DNA of 64,000 nt from Piscinibacter sp. HJYY11 (lineage in GTDB: Bacteria; Pseudomonadota; Gammaproteobacteria; Burkholderiales; Burkholderiaceae_C): contig NZ_JAERQZ010000001.1 in the NCBI RefSeq assembly GCF_016735515.1, forward strand, positions 682,001 through 746,000, in the 5' to 3' direction. Below, piece after piece: positions 29,320-38,551 of this stretch. The position numbers and the translations under genes are program-made. The notes beneath the pieces are model-generated. The model was given only the letters and a program-made list of their open reading frames with translations, searched no databases and was not told the origin of the DNA. Position 1 is the stretch's first letter; each line of letters opens with the position of its first letter.

Positions 29320-30798
29320 TCAGGTGGTGAACCAGTGTTCACGCGCCTTCATGATCAGCGTCTTGGCCTCGTCCTCGCCCACGCCGGTCAGGTCGGTGAG
29401 TTCGTCGACGGCCAGGTCAGCCAGGTCATCACGCGTGTGCACGCCACCATCGGCGAGCTTGGCGATGAGCTGGGGCGTGAGGCCGTCGAGGTCCTTCAGG
29501 TTCTGCGAGACGTCGTCGACCTTCTCTTCGCGCACGATTTCCATCGTGAGCAGCGCGTCCTTGGCACGGGTGCGCAGCTCGTTGACGGTGTCTTCGTCGA
29601 AGCCTTCGATCTCCAGCATTTCCTGCATGGGCACGTAGGCCACTTCTTCCAGGCTGCTGAAGCCTTCGGCGATCAGGATGTCGGCCACTTCGGCATCGAC
29701 GTCGAGCTTCTCGACGAAGAGCGTGCGCACCGCATCGCTCTCTTCGTTCTGCTTCGCCTGCGATTCCTCGGCGGTCATGATGTTGATCCGCCAGCCGGTC
29801 ATTTCGGACGCGAGGCGCACGTTCTGGCCGCCGCGGCCGATGGCGATCGCGAGGTTTTCCTCGTCGACCACCACGTCCATCGCATGGCGCTCTTCATCGA
29901 CCACGATCGACTGCACGTTGGCCGGGGCCAGCGCACCGATCACAAATTGGGCCGGATCCTCGGACCACAAGACGATGTCGACACGTTCACCGGCCAGCTC
30001 GTTGGTCACGGCGTTGACGCGCGAGCCCCGCACGCCGACGCAGGTGCCGATCGGGTCGACACGCTTGTCGTGCGAGATCACCGCGATCTTGGCGCGCGAG
30101 CCGGGGTCGCGGGCGCAGCTCTTGATCTCGAGCAGGCCTTGCTCGATCTCGGGCACTTCCTGACCGAAGAGTTCGATCATGAAACCGGGGGCGCTGCGCG
30201 AGAGCATGATCTGCGGGCCGCGCAGGGTCGGGTCGACGCCGGTGATGAAGGCACGCACGCGGTCGCCCGAGCGCAGGTTTTCCTTCGGGATCATTTCGCT
30301 GCGCTTGAGGCGCCCTTCGACACGGCCTGACTCGACGATCACGTCGCCCTTGTCGAGACGCTTGACGGTGCCGACGAAGATCTTCTCGCCGCGTGCGAGG
30401 AAGTCGTTCAGCAACTGCTCGCGCTCGGCATCGCGGATCTTCTGCAGGATGACCTGCTTGGCCGCCTGCGCACCGATGCGGCCGATGGTCACCGACTCGA
30501 CCGGCTCTTCGATGTAGTCGTCGACCTCGATGTCGGCAATCTGCTCCTGGGCTTCGAACAGGAGGATTTCGGAGTCAGGCAGCTGCAGGCCGGCCTCATT
30601 GGGCACCACGTGCCAACGGCGGAAGGTCTCGTAGTCGCCGCTTTCGCGATCGATGGTGACGCGGATGTCGACCTCACCGCCATGCAGCTTCTTGCTGGCC
30701 GAGGCGAGGGCCGCCTCGACGGCGTTGAACACGACTTCGCGATCCACGCTCTTTTCGCGCGAGATGGCGTCCACCAGCATCAGCAGTTCACGATTCAT
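29320..30798 (-). CDS. nusA: Transcription termination/antitermination factor NusA
   Basis: A 492-residue RNA-polymerase-binding factor. The N-terminal domain starts [21 protein letters not shown]1 ([20 protein letters not shown]) and two KH domains ([38 protein letters not shown]) follow, then two C-terminal acidic helix-hairpin repeats, as in E. coli NusA. The ATG overlaps the rimP stop by 4 nt. In relatives NusA controls its own operon; here a terminator-like hairpin in the rimP leader could be the target. Confidence 0.96.
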   Translation of the reverse strand: MNRELLMLVDAISREKSVDREVVFNAVEAALASASKKLHGGEVDIRVTIDRESGDYETFRRWHVVPNEAGLQLPDSEILLFEAQEQIADIEVDDYIEEPVESVTIGRIGAQAAKQVILQKIRDAEREQLLNDFLARGEKIFVGTVKRLDKGDVIVESGRVEGRLKRSEMIPKENLRSGDRVRAFITGVDPTLRGPQIMLSRSAPGFMIELFGQEVPEIEQGLLEIKSCARDPGSRAKIAVISHDKRVDPIGTCVGVRGSRVNAVTNELAGERVDIVLWSEDPAQFVIGALAPANVQSIVVDEERHAMDVVVDEENLAIAIGRGGQNVRLASEMTGWRINIMTAEESQAKQNEESDAVRTLFVEKLDVDAEVADILIAEGFSSLEEVAYVPMQEMLEIEGFDEDTVNELRTRAKDALLTMEIVREEKVDDVSQNLKDLDGLTPQLIAKLADGGVHTRDDLADLAVDELTDLTGVGEDEAKTLIMKAREHWFTT

Positions 30799-31337
30799 TG
30801 CTTGTGATCTCCGTCTACTTCATCAGCCGTCGCCGGGCTGCCCTCGTCGGACTGCGCGGCCGGCAGGAAACGCCGGCCCTTGAAGTCCAGTTGGGGCACC
30901 AGGCGGGCCTCCTTTACTTCTTGGAGCGAAAAATCCAGGGCGGTCTCGGTCTTCCCGTCGAGGAAGACCAATCGCCAGCCCTCAGGCAGCGCCTCGAGCG
31001 TGCCCTTGTAGTGCTTGCGGCCCTGGAAGGCCACCTTGAGGCTGAGCTCGATTTCCTGCCCGGCAAACCGCTCGTAATCGGCCTGCTTCTTCAGCGGCCG
31101 GTCCAGCCCGGGCGACGACACTTCCAGGCGCTCGTAGGCGCAACCCTCGACCTCCAGCACGTGCTGGAGCTGACGGGTGACCTTCTCGCAGTCTTCGACG
31201 ACGATGAACTCGCCTGCCGGGTCATTGGCCACACGGTCGATGTAGACACGCAGCAACCCCTTGGCGCTGCGTTCGCAGTCCACGAGGTCGTAACCGAGCC
31301 CGGTCACGGTGTTTTCAACGACGGTTTGCCAATTCAA
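30795..31337 (-). CDS. rimP: Ribosome maturation factor RimP
   Basis: A 180-residue protein needed for 30S maturation. [20 protein letters not shown] and [21 protein letters not shown] are the family signatures. No ATG is available near the conserved start; TTG at 31337 ([20 protein letters not shown]) fits the alignment of the family, whereas the longer frame to 31463 would extend across the promoter and hairpin. The tail after about residue 155 is less conserved. It is the first gene of the rimP-nusA-infB operon. Confidence 0.9.
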   Translation of the reverse strand: MNWQTVVENTVTGLGYDLVDCERSAKGLLRVYIDRVANDPAGEFIVVEDCEKVTRQLQHVLEVEGCAYERLEVSSPGLDRPLKKQADYERFAGQEIELSLKVAFQGRKHYKGTLEALPEGWRLVFLDGKTETALDFSLQEVKEARLVPQLDFKGRRFLPAAQSDEGSPATADEVDGDHKQ

Positions 31338-31366
31338 GGTTATGCAGCGCCCAAAAGCATCAAAGC

Positions 31367-31394
31367 AAAAAAAAAGGGCTGGAAGAATCCGCCC
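31367..31394 (-). terminator. Terminator-like hairpin with nine U in the rimP leader (candidate attenuator)
   Basis: On the - strand GGGC-GGA pairs with TCC-GCCC (positions 31376-31394, one bulged base, 4-nt loop) and is followed at once by nine T (31375-31367). It lies between the predicted promoter (31419-31447) and the rimP start (31337), so it is inside the 5' leader rather than at the end of a gene. This is the arrangement expected for transcription attenuation. Confidence 0.6.
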
Positions 31395-31418
31395 ATGCAG
31401 TTTTCTTGCGAAAAGCGC

Positions 31419-31447
31419 ATTGTAGCGGGCACTCCAGGTACCGGCAA
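31419..31447 (-). promoter_or_regulatory. Sigma-70 promoter of the rimP-nusA-infB operon
   Basis: On the - strand TTGCCG (31447-31442), a 17-base spacer and TACAAT (31424-31419) form a good sigma-70 promoter. The start of transcription would be near 31412, giving a leader of about 75 nt before the TTG start that includes the terminator-like hairpin. Confidence 0.65.
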
Positions 31448-31578
31448 GAGCTGGCGTTGTCAAGTCGGCAGGTTTTGCGGGGCTGCCAAGGAGTTGTCAC
31501 GCGTGGCGAGCGCGGGAATCTGCCCCTGCCTGCGTGCCAGAATCGCGCCCTGACTTTTTTCAACAGTGCGGAGACAGC

Positions 31579-32361
31579 ATGGGATTCCTGGCCGGCAAAC
31601 GTTTCTTGATCACCGGGGTGCTCAACAACCGCTCGATCGCCTATGGGATTGCCCGCGCCTGCCACCGCGAGGGTGCCGAGCTGGCATTCAGCTACGTGGG
31701 CGACCGTTTCAAGGAGCGCGTGACCGAGTACGCCGCCGAATTCGGCTCCAAGCTGGTGTTCGACTGCGATGTCGGCAACGACGAGCAGATCGAGTCCACC
31801 TTCAAGGGCCTGAGCGAAGCGTGGCCCCAGTTCGACGGTTTCGTGCACTCCATTGGCTTCGCCCCCCGCGACGCCATCGCCGGCAACTTCCTCGACGGCC
31901 TGACCCGCGAGAACTACCGCATCGCCCACGACATCTCGGCCTACAGCTTCCCGGCAATGGCGAAAGCCGCCCTGCCCCACCTGCGCCCAGGCGCCGCCCT
32001 GCTGACGCTGACCTACCTGGGCGCAGTGCGCTACGTGCCCAACTACAACACCATGGGCCTGGCAAAGGCCTCACTCGAGGCCAGCGTGCGCTACCTTGCC
32101 CAGGCCCTGGGCGACAAGGGCATCCGGGTCAACGGCATCTCGGCCGGGCCGATCAAGACGCTGGCCGCCTCGGGCATCAAGGACTTCGGCAAGCTCCAGG
32201 CCGAGTTCGCCGCCACCGCGCCCATCCGCCGCAACGTGACGATCGACGACGTGGGCAACGCTGCGGCCTTCCTGCTGTCGGACCTCGCCGCTGGTATCAG
32301 CGCTGAAATCACCTATGTCGACGGCGGTTTCAGCCAGGTGATGGGCGGCGGCGAAGGCTGA
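31579..32361 (+). CDS. fabI: Enoyl-[acyl-carrier-protein] reductase (NADH) FabI
   Basis: A 260-residue short-chain reductase that carries out the last step of each fatty-acid elongation cycle. It has the nucleotide-binding [16 protein letters not shown] motif, [10 protein letters not shown], and the FabI catalytic pattern [14 protein letters not shown] with the Tyr-x6-Lys spacing. GGAGA precedes the ATG at 31579. A possible extended -10 (TGCCAGAAT, 31535-31543) lies upstream. The gene ends one base before the convergent glk gene. Confidence 0.96.
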   Translation: MGFLAGKRFLITGVLNNRSIAYGIARACHREGAELAFSYVGDRFKERVTEYAAEFGSKLVFDCDVGNDEQIESTFKGLSEAWPQFDGFVHSIGFAPRDAIAGNFLDGLTRENYRIAHDISAYSFPAMAKAALPHLRPGAALLTLTYLGAVRYVPNYNTMGLAKASLEASVRYLAQALGDKGIRVNGISAGPIKTLAASGIKDFGKLQAEFAATAPIRRNVTIDDVGNAAAFLLSDLAAGISAEITYVDGGFSQVMGGGEG

Positions 32362-33336
32362 TCAGAGCTCGTCGAGCGCCCGCGAAGCACCGGCCAGGGC
32401 CGGCGACTGCTTGGCTGTGATCACGTAGACGGGAATCGCGGCCAGGTAGTTCTGGTAGCGGCCCTTCTGCTCGAAGGCCGTGCGGAAGCCGGACCGCATG
32501 ATGCGGTCGCCACCAAGCCGCGGCAGGATGCCGCCGCCGACGTACACGCCACCCAGCGCCCCCAGCGACAGTGCCAGGTTGCCGGCGACCGTGCCGAGCA
32601 TGCCGAGGAAGAGCGCCAGTGCTTCGACAGCCTGGGTGTTGCTCCCACTGACCGCTGCATCGCTGACCTCGGCTGCGGTCTGCAACGACGCGTCGGCACC
32701 ATCGAGGCCGCACAAGGCCTGGTACAGGTTGACGAGCCCAGGGCCCGACAGGGCCCGCTCCGCAGACGCATGGCCGAAACGGTCGCGCAGCACGCGTGTC
32801 ACCGCTTCTTCCCGATCGTTCGTCGGCGACAGGGTCACATGACCGCCCTCGCCCATGATCGGCACCAGACCACCACCGCGTGGCGACGGCAGCAGCCCGG
32901 AAACCCCGAGCCCCGTCCCGGGTCCGATCAGCGCCACCGGCGCCCCCGCCCTCGGCTGCCCGCCGCCAACCTGCAGCAGGTCTTCGGCCGGCAGGCTCGG
33001 CAGTGACAAGGCCAGCGCCGTGAAGTCGTTGATGACCAGCAGTCGCTTGACGCCAAGGGCCCGCTCCAGCGCGGAGATCGAGAACGACCAATGGTGGTTG
33101 GTCATCTTCACCTCGTCGCCGACCAGCGGCGTGGCGATGCCGATGCTGCACGAATGCGGCACCGGCTTGCCCTGCTCCTTCAGGTAGTGCTGCAGCGCCG
33201 CCAGCAAGGACTCGTGGTCCTTGCACGGGTAGGTGCAGACCGACTCGATCGGCTGGCCCGCGCTCGCCTGCCAGGCAAAACGCGCATTGGTACCGCCAAC
33301 ATCGCCCAACAGGCGGGGATAGCTCATCTCACTCAT
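32362..33336 (-). CDS. glk: Glucokinase
   Basis: A 324-residue ROK-unrelated Glk-family kinase that phosphorylates glucose with ATP. LLGDVGGTNARFAW is the phosphate-binding loop, LLVINDFTALALSLP carries the catalytic Asp, and LIGPGTGLGVSGL and MGEGGHVTLSP bind ATP and sugar. Two starts are possible: ATG 33336 (overlapping the upstream decarboxylase by 8 nt) or ATG 33327 (just after its stop, preceded by a GAG-rich stretch). Same-strand overlap suggests cotranscription with the decarboxylase. Confidence 0.92.
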   Translation of the reverse strand: MSEMSYPRLLGDVGGTNARFAWQASAGQPIESVCTYPCKDHESLLAALQHYLKEQGKPVPHSCSIGIATPLVGDEVKMTNHHWSFSISALERALGVKRLLVINDFTALALSLPSLPAEDLLQVGGGQPRAGAPVALIGPGTGLGVSGLLPSPRGGGLVPIMGEGGHVTLSPTNDREEAVTRVLRDRFGHASAERALSGPGLVNLYQALCGLDGADASLQTAAEVSDAAVSGSNTQAVEALALFLGMLGTVAGNLALSLGALGGVYVGGGILPRLGGDRIMRSGFRTAFEQKGRYQNYLAAIPVYVITAKQSPALAGASRALDEL

Positions 33337-35590
33337 CTCGGACGCAATCGACGTAATAGCTGTGGGTGCCCGAGTCACCGTCTTCTTCGACGAGGCCGTG
33401 CACGTCGGTGTCGAAGCCGGGGAACTGGGCGTTGAATTCGCGCGTGAAGCGCAGGTAATCGACGATCTTGCTGTTGAAGCGCTCACCGGGGATCAGCAGC
33501 GGAATGCCCGGCGGGTACGGCGTGACCAGCGAGGCGGTGATGCGCCCTTCCAGATCGTCGATGGCCACGCGCTCGGTCTGTCGGTGCGCAATGCGGGCGA
33601 AGGCATCGCTCGGCTTCATGGCCGGTTGCAGGTCCGACAGGTACATCTCGGTCACCAGGCGCGCGATGTCGCTCTTCGCGTAGGCCTCGTGGATGGCCTG
33701 GCTCAGGTCGCGCAGGCCCATGCGCTCGTAGCGTGGGTGCTGCGCCACGAACTCGGGCAACACGCGCCACAGCGGCGCGTTGCGGTCGTAGTCGTCCTTG
33801 AACTGCTGCAGCGCGGTGAGCAGCGTGTTCCAGCGGCCCTTGGTGATGCCGATGGTGAACATGATGAAGAACGAGTACAGGCCCGTCTTCTCGACCACCA
33901 CCCCGTGCTCGGCCAGGAACTTGGTGACGATGCTCGCCGGAATGCCTGCCTTCGCGAACTTGCCCGACATGTCGAGCCCCGGCGTGATGATGGTGCTCTT
34001 GATCGGGTCGAGCATGTTGAAGCCGTCGGCCAGGTCACCGAATCCATGCCACTTCTCGCCGGCCTTGAGCATCCACTCGTCGCTCTTGCCGATGCCGGTG
34101 GTGGCCAGCTTGTCCGGCCCCCAGACCTTGAACCACCAGTCCTTGCCGTACTCCTTGTCGACCTTGCGCATGGCGCGGCGGAAGTCGAGCGACTCCTGGA
34201 TGCTCTCTTCCACCAGCGCGTGCCCGCCGGGTGCTTCCATCATCGCGGCGGCCACGTCGCAGCTCGCGATGATCGCGTACTGCGGGCTGGTGGAGCTGTG
34301 CATGAGGTACGCCTCGTTGAAGAGGTGCCGGTTCAGCTTGCGGGTCTGCGAATCCTGCACGAGCACTTGCGACGCCTGGCTGATGCCTGCGAGCAGCTTG
34401 TGGGTGGACTGGGTGGCAAAGACGAGCTGGTCCTTCGGCCGCTTCCGCGCCCGGCCCATCGCGTGGTACGTGCTGTAAAAGGTGTGGAAAGCCGCATGGG
34501 GCAGCCAGGCCTCGTCGAAATGCAGCGTGTCGATGTAGCCGTCGAGCGAGTGCTTGATGGTCTCGGTGTTGTAGAGCACGCCGTCGTACGTGCTCTGCGT
34601 CAGCGTGAGGATGCGCGGCTTGACCTTCTTGGCGTCCACGCCGGCCAGCAACGGGTTGGCCGCGATCTTCTGCTGGATGGCTTCCTTCGAGAACTCGCTC
34701 TCCGGGATGGGACCGATGATCCCGTAGTGGTTGCGCGTCGGTCGCAGGAATACCGGCACGGCGCCCGTCATGATGATCGCGTGCAGGATCGACTTGTGGC
34801 AGTTGCGGTCGACGACCACCACGTCGCCCGGCGCCACCGCGTGGTGCCACACCATCTTGTTGCTGGTGCTGGTGCCGTTGGTGACGAAGAAGCAGTGGTC
34901 GGCGTTGAAGATGCGCGCCGCGTTGCGTTCGCTGGCTGCGATCGGGCCGGTGTGGTCGAGCAGCTGGCCGAGCTCGTCGACGCTGTTGCACACGTCGGCG
35001 CGCAGCATGTTCTCGCCGAAGAACTGGTGGAACATCTGGCCGACCGGGCTCTTCAGAAACGCCACGCCACCCGAGTGCCCCGGGCAGTGCCAGGAGTACG
35101 AGCCGTCCTGCGCGTAGTCGACCAGCGCCCGGAAGAACGGCGGCGCCAGCGAATCGAGATACGCCTTGGCCTCGCGGATGATGTGGCGCGCCACGAACTC
35201 CGGCGTGTCCTCGAACATGTGGATGAAGCCGTGCAGCTCGCGCAGCACGTCGTTGGGCAGGTGCTGCGAGGTGCGCGTCTCGCCATAGAGGTAGATCGGG
35301 ATCTCGGCGTTCTTGAAGCGGATCTCCTGGATGAACTTGCGCAGGTTGAGCACCGCCGGGTCGATGTCGGGGCCGCCCGAGAACTCTTCGTCGTCGATCG
35401 ACAGGATGAAGGCACTCGCCCGGCTCTGCTGCTGGGCGAACTGCGCCAGGTCACCGTAGCTCGTGGCGCCGAGCACCTCGAAGCCTTCCTTCTCGATGGC
35501 CTGGGCCAAGGCGCGAATGCCCAGGCCCGAGGTGTTCTCGGACCGGTAATCCTCGTCGATGATCACGATGGGAAAACGAAAGCGCAGCAT
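33329..35590 (-). CDS. Orn/Lys/Arg decarboxylase, class I (PLP)
   Basis: A 753-residue PLP decarboxylase with an N-terminal receiver-like wing domain (residues 1-125), the large PLP domain and a C-terminal domain. The PLP lysine is K398 in ATQSTHKLLAGISQASQVLV, and D359 in LHFDEAWLPH is the pyridine-binding Asp; HCPGHSGGVAFLKSPVG is conserved. The class includes lysine, arginine and ornithine decarboxylases and I cannot tell the substrate from the sequence alone; HFDEAW rather than HFDSAW favours a form seen in Pseudomonas/Burkholderiales. Its product (cadaverine, agmatine or putrescine) would be a potential substrate of the polyamine cluster. The ATG at 35590 was chosen over an upstream in-frame start at 35677 because family similarity begins there. 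Confidence 0.9.
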   Translation of the reverse strand: MLRFRFPIVIIDEDYRSENTSGLGIRALAQAIEKEGFEVLGATSYGDLAQFAQQQSRASAFILSIDDEEFSGGPDIDPAVLNLRKFIQEIRFKNAEIPIYLYGETRTSQHLPNDVLRELHGFIHMFEDTPEFVARHIIREAKAYLDSLAPPFFRALVDYAQDGSYSWHCPGHSGGVAFLKSPVGQMFHQFFGENMLRADVCNSVDELGQLLDHTGPIAASERNAARIFNADHCFFVTNGTSTSNKMVWHHAVAPGDVVVVDRNCHKSILHAIIMTGAVPVFLRPTRNHYGIIGPIPESEFSKEAIQQKIAANPLLAGVDAKKVKPRILTLTQSTYDGVLYNTETIKHSLDGYIDTLHFDEAWLPHAAFHTFYSTYHAMGRARKRPKDQLVFATQSTHKLLAGISQASQVLVQDSQTRKLNRHLFNEAYLMHSSTSPQYAIIASCDVAAAMMEAPGGHALVEESIQESLDFRRAMRKVDKEYGKDWWFKVWGPDKLATTGIGKSDEWMLKAGEKWHGFGDLADGFNMLDPIKSTIITPGLDMSGKFAKAGIPASIVTKFLAEHGVVVEKTGLYSFFIMFTIGITKGRWNTLLTALQQFKDDYDRNAPLWRVLPEFVAQHPRYERMGLRDLSQAIHEAYAKSDIARLVTEMYLSDLQPAMKPSDAFARIAHRQTERVAIDDLEGRITASLVTPYPPGIPLLIPGERFNSKIVDYLRFTREFNAQFPGFDTDVHGLVEEDGDSGTHSYYVDCVRDE

Positions 35591-35686
35591 GGCAACCCCG
35601 GGGTAGGCTTCTTGGAAAAGCGCGAAGTGTAGAACCAGGATGCGACCGGAATACACTGCGCCGACAACAACCTGCATGGAGGAGGA
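35591..35686. promoter_or_regulatory. Divergent promoter region, decarboxylase / nfeD
   Basis: Two oppositely directed TACACT hexamers, 35626-35631 on the - strand and 35652-35657 on the + strand, could be the -10 boxes of the decarboxylase and nfeD genes. No good -35 boxes are visible at 17 nt, so activators may be needed. Confidence 0.3.
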
Positions 35687-36127
35687 ATGGACCTTTCAAC
35701 GGCGACGTTCTGGTGGGTTCTGGCCGGTGTGGCGATCGCCGCCGAGCTGACCACTGGCACCTTCTACCTGCTGATGATCGCCCTGGGCCTCGCCGCCGGT
35801 GCCGTTTCGGCGCACCTCGGCCTGTCGACCAGCCTGCAGATCGCGATGGCCGCCGTCGTCGGCGGCGGCGCCACGGCGCTGTGGCATTGGCGTCGCATGA
35901 AGCTTCCCACGTCGGCCCCGGCGGCCGAGAACCGCGACGTCAACCTCGACATCGGCGAGCGTGTGCAAGTCGACGCCTGGAACCCCGACCGCACCACCCG
36001 CGTCAGCTACCGCGGCACGATGTGGACGGCCCGCCTGCAGCCCGACAGCCCTGCCCTGCCCGGCACGCACCTCGTCACAGCCGTCGAAGGCAACTGGCTG
36101 GTGCTCGTGCCATCGTCCTCCCCCTGA
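35687..36127 (+). CDS. nfeD: NfeD-like membrane protein
   Basis: A 146-residue protein with hydrophobic helices near residues 6-30, 33-48 and 50-66, then a soluble beta-barrel (OB-fold) domain (LDIGERVQVDAWNPDRTTRV, MWTARLQPDSPALPGTHLVT). This is the short NfeD type that partners stomatin-like proteins. A GGAGGAGG ribosome-binding site precedes the ATG. The slipin gene starts 24 nt downstream. The pair is thought to organise membrane microdomains or chaperone membrane proteins. Confidence 0.88.
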   Translation: MDLSTATFWWVLAGVAIAAELTTGTFYLLMIALGLAAGAVSAHLGLSTSLQIAMAAVVGGGATALWHWRRMKLPTSAPAAENRDVNLDIGERVQVDAWNPDRTTRVSYRGTMWTARLQPDSPALPGTHLVTAVEGNWLVLVPSSSP

Positions 36128-36151
36128 AGGTCTTCAACCGAAAGCGCGCCC

Positions 36152-37063
36152 ATGGAAATCGCCCTCATCCTCGCGGTCATCGCCGTCATCTTCGTCGTCC
36201 GCACCTTCAAGATCGTGCCCCAGCAGCACGCCTGGGTCGTCGAGCGCCTCGGCAAGTACGACCGCACGCTCACGCCGGGCTTGAAGTTCGTCGTGCCCTT
36301 CATCGAGCGGGTGGCCTACAAGCACTCGCTGAAGGAAGTGCCGCTCGACGTGCCGAGCCAGGTCTGCATCACACGCGACAACACCCAGCTGCAGGTCGAC
36401 GGGATCATCTACTTCCAGGTCACCGACCCGATGCGCGCGAGCTACGGGTCGTCGAACTACATCATGGCCATCACCCAGCTCGCGCAGACGCTGCTGCGTT
36501 CGGTGATCGGCAAGATGGAGCTCGACAAGACCTTCGAGGAGCGCGACGCGATCAACTCTTCGGTCGTCAACGCGCTCGACGAGGCCGCCGCGAACTGGGG
36601 CGTGAAGGTGCTGCGCTACGAGATCAAGGATCTGACGCCGCCCGCCGAGATCCTGCGCGCGATGCAGGCGCAGATCACCGCCGAGCGCGAGAAGCGCGCA
36701 CTGATCGCGGCCTCGGAGGGCCGCAAGCAGGAGCAGATCAACATCGCGACCGGCGAACGCGAGGCCTTCATTGCCCGCTCCGAAGGTCAGCGCCAGGCCG
36801 ACATCAACCAGGCACAGGGTGAAGCCGCGGCGATCGTGGCCGTGGCCGATGCGACAGCCGATGCCATCCGCAAGGTGGCGCAGGCCATCCAGTCACCCGG
36901 CGGCGAACAGGCGGTCCAGCTCAAGGTGGCCGAAAAGGCCGTCGAAGCCTTCGCCCAGCTCGCGCAGAAGAACAACACGATGATCGTGCCCGGCAACATG
37001 AGCGAAGTCGCCGCGCTGATCTCGACGTCGATGGCGCTCATCAAGCAGAAGACACCGGTTTGA
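36152..37063 (+). CDS. SPFH-domain stomatin-like protein (slipin, QmcA type)
   Basis: A 303-residue inner-membrane protein. One N-terminal helix (IALILAVIAVIFVV) anchors it, the SPFH domain spans about 22-190 (IVPQQHAWVVERLGKYDRTL, GVKVLRYEIKDLTPP), and an Ala/Glu-rich coiled coil (about 190-260) drives oligomer formation. The short C terminus is hydrophobic. It forms the usual pair with NfeD upstream. Confidence 0.92.
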   Translation: MEIALILAVIAVIFVVRTFKIVPQQHAWVVERLGKYDRTLTPGLKFVVPFIERVAYKHSLKEVPLDVPSQVCITRDNTQLQVDGIIYFQVTDPMRASYGSSNYIMAITQLAQTLLRSVIGKMELDKTFEERDAINSSVVNALDEAAANWGVKVLRYEIKDLTPPAEILRAMQAQITAEREKRALIAASEGRKQEQINIATGEREAFIARSEGQRQADINQAQGEAAAIVAVADATADAIRKVAQAIQSPGGEQAVQLKVAEKAVEAFAQLAQKNNTMIVPGNMSEVAALISTSMALIKQKTPV

Positions 37064-37086
37064 GTCGGCTAGAATCCGCCGCTTCC

Positions 37087-37177
37087 GGAGAGGTGGATGA
37101 GCGGTTTAAGTCGCACGCCTGGAAAGCGTGTGAGGGTTAATAGCCCTCCGCGGGTTCGAATCCCGCCCTCTCCGCCA
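37087..37177 (+). tRNA. tRNA-Ser (GGA)
   Basis: A 91-nt tRNA with encoded CCA. The acceptor stem GGAGAGG (37087-37093) pairs with CCTCTCC (37167-37173), discriminator G. The long variable arm is typical of serine tRNA. The anticodon GGA is at 37121-37123 in the loop CTGGAAA. A possible -10 box TAGAAT (37070-37075) lies 12 nt upstream. Confidence 0.97.
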
Positions 37178-37183
37178 GACATG

Positions 37184-37211
37184 AAAAAGGGCGCCTCGCG
37201 GCGCCCTTTTT
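37184..37211 (+). terminator. Bidirectional intrinsic terminator
   Basis: AAAAAGGGCGCC (37184-37195) and GGCGCCCTTTTT (37200-37211) form a perfect 12-bp stem with a TCGC loop and T/A tracts on both sides. It ends tRNA-Ser on the + strand and the livK-like gene on the - strand. Confidence 0.92.
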
Positions 37212-37230
37212 GTTGGCCCTGAACCGGAGC

Positions 37231-38442
37231 TCAGCGCACCACGGCGATCTGCTCGCGCTTCTCACCCTTGTAGGTATAGAGCGTCAGCGCGCCGTTCTTC
37301 ACGTCGCCCTTCTCGTCGAACGAGATGGTGCCGGTCACGCCCTTGAAGTCGGTCGTCTTGGCCAGCTCGGGCAGGTACTTGGCGGGGTCGGCCGAGTCGG
37401 CCTTGACCATCGCGGCGACCAGCACGTTCACGGCGTCATACACGTACGGTGCATAGATCTGCACGTCGGTGTTGAACTTGGCCTTGAACTTGGTCTTGAA
37501 CTCCTCCAGGCCTGCCTTGGCTTCGCCTTCGACACCACCGGCCTCGGCGCACACCACCTGGCCGTCGGCCATCGCTCCACCGGCCAGCTTGGGCAGCTCG
37601 CCCGTGCAGATGCCGTCGCCGCCCATGAACTTGGCCTTGATGCCGAGTTGCTTGGCCTGGCGGATCATCGGGCCGGCCACCGCGTCCATGCCGCCGTAGA
37701 ACACGACGTCAGGCTTGACGGCCTTCACTTTGGTCAGGATGGCGGTGAAGTCCGTAGCCTTGTCGGTGGTGAACTCGTGGGCCGCGACCTTGCCGCCAGC
37801 AGCCGCCACGCCCTTCTCGAACTCTTCGGCCACGCCCTGGCCGTAAGCCGTGCGATCGTCGATCACGGCGATCGACTTGCCCTTGAGCTGGGTGACCGAG
37901 TACTTGCCGAGCGTGCCGCCGAGGTGCACGTCATCAGCAACGACGCGGAAGGTGGTCTTGAAGCCCTGGCGGGTGAACTTGGGGTTGGTCGCCGACGGCG
38001 AGATCTGCGGGATGCCGGCGTCGCTGTAGATCTTCGAGGCGGGGATCGAGGTGCCCGAGTTCAGGTGGCCGACCACGCCGTTGACCTTGGAGTCGACCAG
38101 CTTCTGCGCGGCAGCGGTGCCTTGCTTGGGGTCGCCTGCGTCGTCTTCGGCGACCAGCTCGAACTTGACCTTCTTGCCGCCGATCGTCACGCCCTTGGCG
38201 TTCAGCTCTTCAATCGCGAGGCGGGCGCCGTACTCGTTGTCCTTGCCCAGGTGAGCGATGCCACCGCTGGTGGGACCCACGTGGCCGATCTTGATCACCG
38301 ACGGGTCGGCAGCGGCAGCGGCCGGTGCCGAGGCGGGCGCCGAGGCGGCCGGAGCGGCGGCTTCTTCCTTCTTGCCGCAAGCCGACAACATCACCACGGC
38401 GATGCTGGCCACCGCGGAGAGCGCAAAGGTCGATCTCTTCAT
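37231..38442 (-). CDS. livK: Branched-chain amino acid ABC transporter substrate-binding lipoprotein
   Basis: A 403-residue Leu/Ile/Val-type binding protein. The signal peptide ends with a lipobox LSAC (Cys22), so it is probably a lipoprotein, followed by an Ala/Pro-rich linker. IKIGHVGPTSGGIAHLGKDN opens the binding domain; IYSDAGIPQISPSATNPK is the middle hinge region. The transport ligand may be branched-chain amino acids or another amide. No permease or ATPase genes are adjacent, so it is an orphan receptor here. A sigma-54-like promoter lies 36 nt upstream. Confidence 0.88.
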   Translation of the reverse strand: MKRSTFALSAVASIAVVMLSACGKKEEAAAPAASAPASAPAAAAADPSVIKIGHVGPTSGGIAHLGKDNEYGARLAIEELNAKGVTIGGKKVKFELVAEDDAGDPKQGTAAAQKLVDSKVNGVVGHLNSGTSIPASKIYSDAGIPQISPSATNPKFTRQGFKTTFRVVADDVHLGGTLGKYSVTQLKGKSIAVIDDRTAYGQGVAEEFEKGVAAAGGKVAAHEFTTDKATDFTAILTKVKAVKPDVVFYGGMDAVAGPMIRQAKQLGIKAKFMGGDGICTGELPKLAGGAMADGQVVCAEAGGVEGEAKAGLEEFKTKFKAKFNTDVQIYAPYVYDAVNVLVAAMVKADSADPAKYLPELAKTTDFKGVTGTISFDEKGDVKNGALTLYTYKGEKREQIAVVR

Positions 38443-38476
38443 ATAAGTGTTTCCTTGAGGGTTGGGAAAGCTGATG

Positions 38477-38493
38477 AGCAAAGCTTGTGCCTA
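38477..38493 (-). promoter_or_regulatory. Sigma-54 promoter upstream of livK
   Basis: On the - strand TAGGCACAAGCTTTGCT has GG (38491-38490) and GC (38479-38478) exactly ten bases apart, with GGCAC and TTTGCT matching -24 and -12. The start of transcription would be near 38466, about 24 nt before the livK ATG. The dyads at 38500-38512 and 38552-38570 lie upstream and could bind an activator. Confidence 0.6.
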
Positions 38494-38499
38494 TGCCTG

Positions 38500-38512
38500 C
38501 TGTCTCAGACAG
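38500..38512. promoter_or_regulatory. Perfect 13-bp dyad next to the livK promoter
   Basis: CTGTCTCAGACAG is a perfect inverted repeat with a 1-bp centre. It sits just upstream of the sigma-54-like element, at about -34 to -46. It is a candidate operator; the protein is unknown. Confidence 0.4.
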
Positions 38513-38551
38513 GCCGCCATGATCTCGAATCCAAAGGAAAAAGCAATACGA

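Noticed and set aside
25854..29330. A very long open frame on the + strand antisense to infB and rbfA (over 1100 codons)
   Set aside because: It is a shadow of GC-rich codon use in infB; it has no ribosome-binding site, no recognisable domain and composition dominated by Arg/Gly/Leu/His.
33362..35632. Long + strand frame antisense to the Orn/Lys/Arg decarboxylase
   Set aside because: The - strand protein is a full, motif-complete PLP enzyme; the antisense frame has no motifs and is explained by codon bias.
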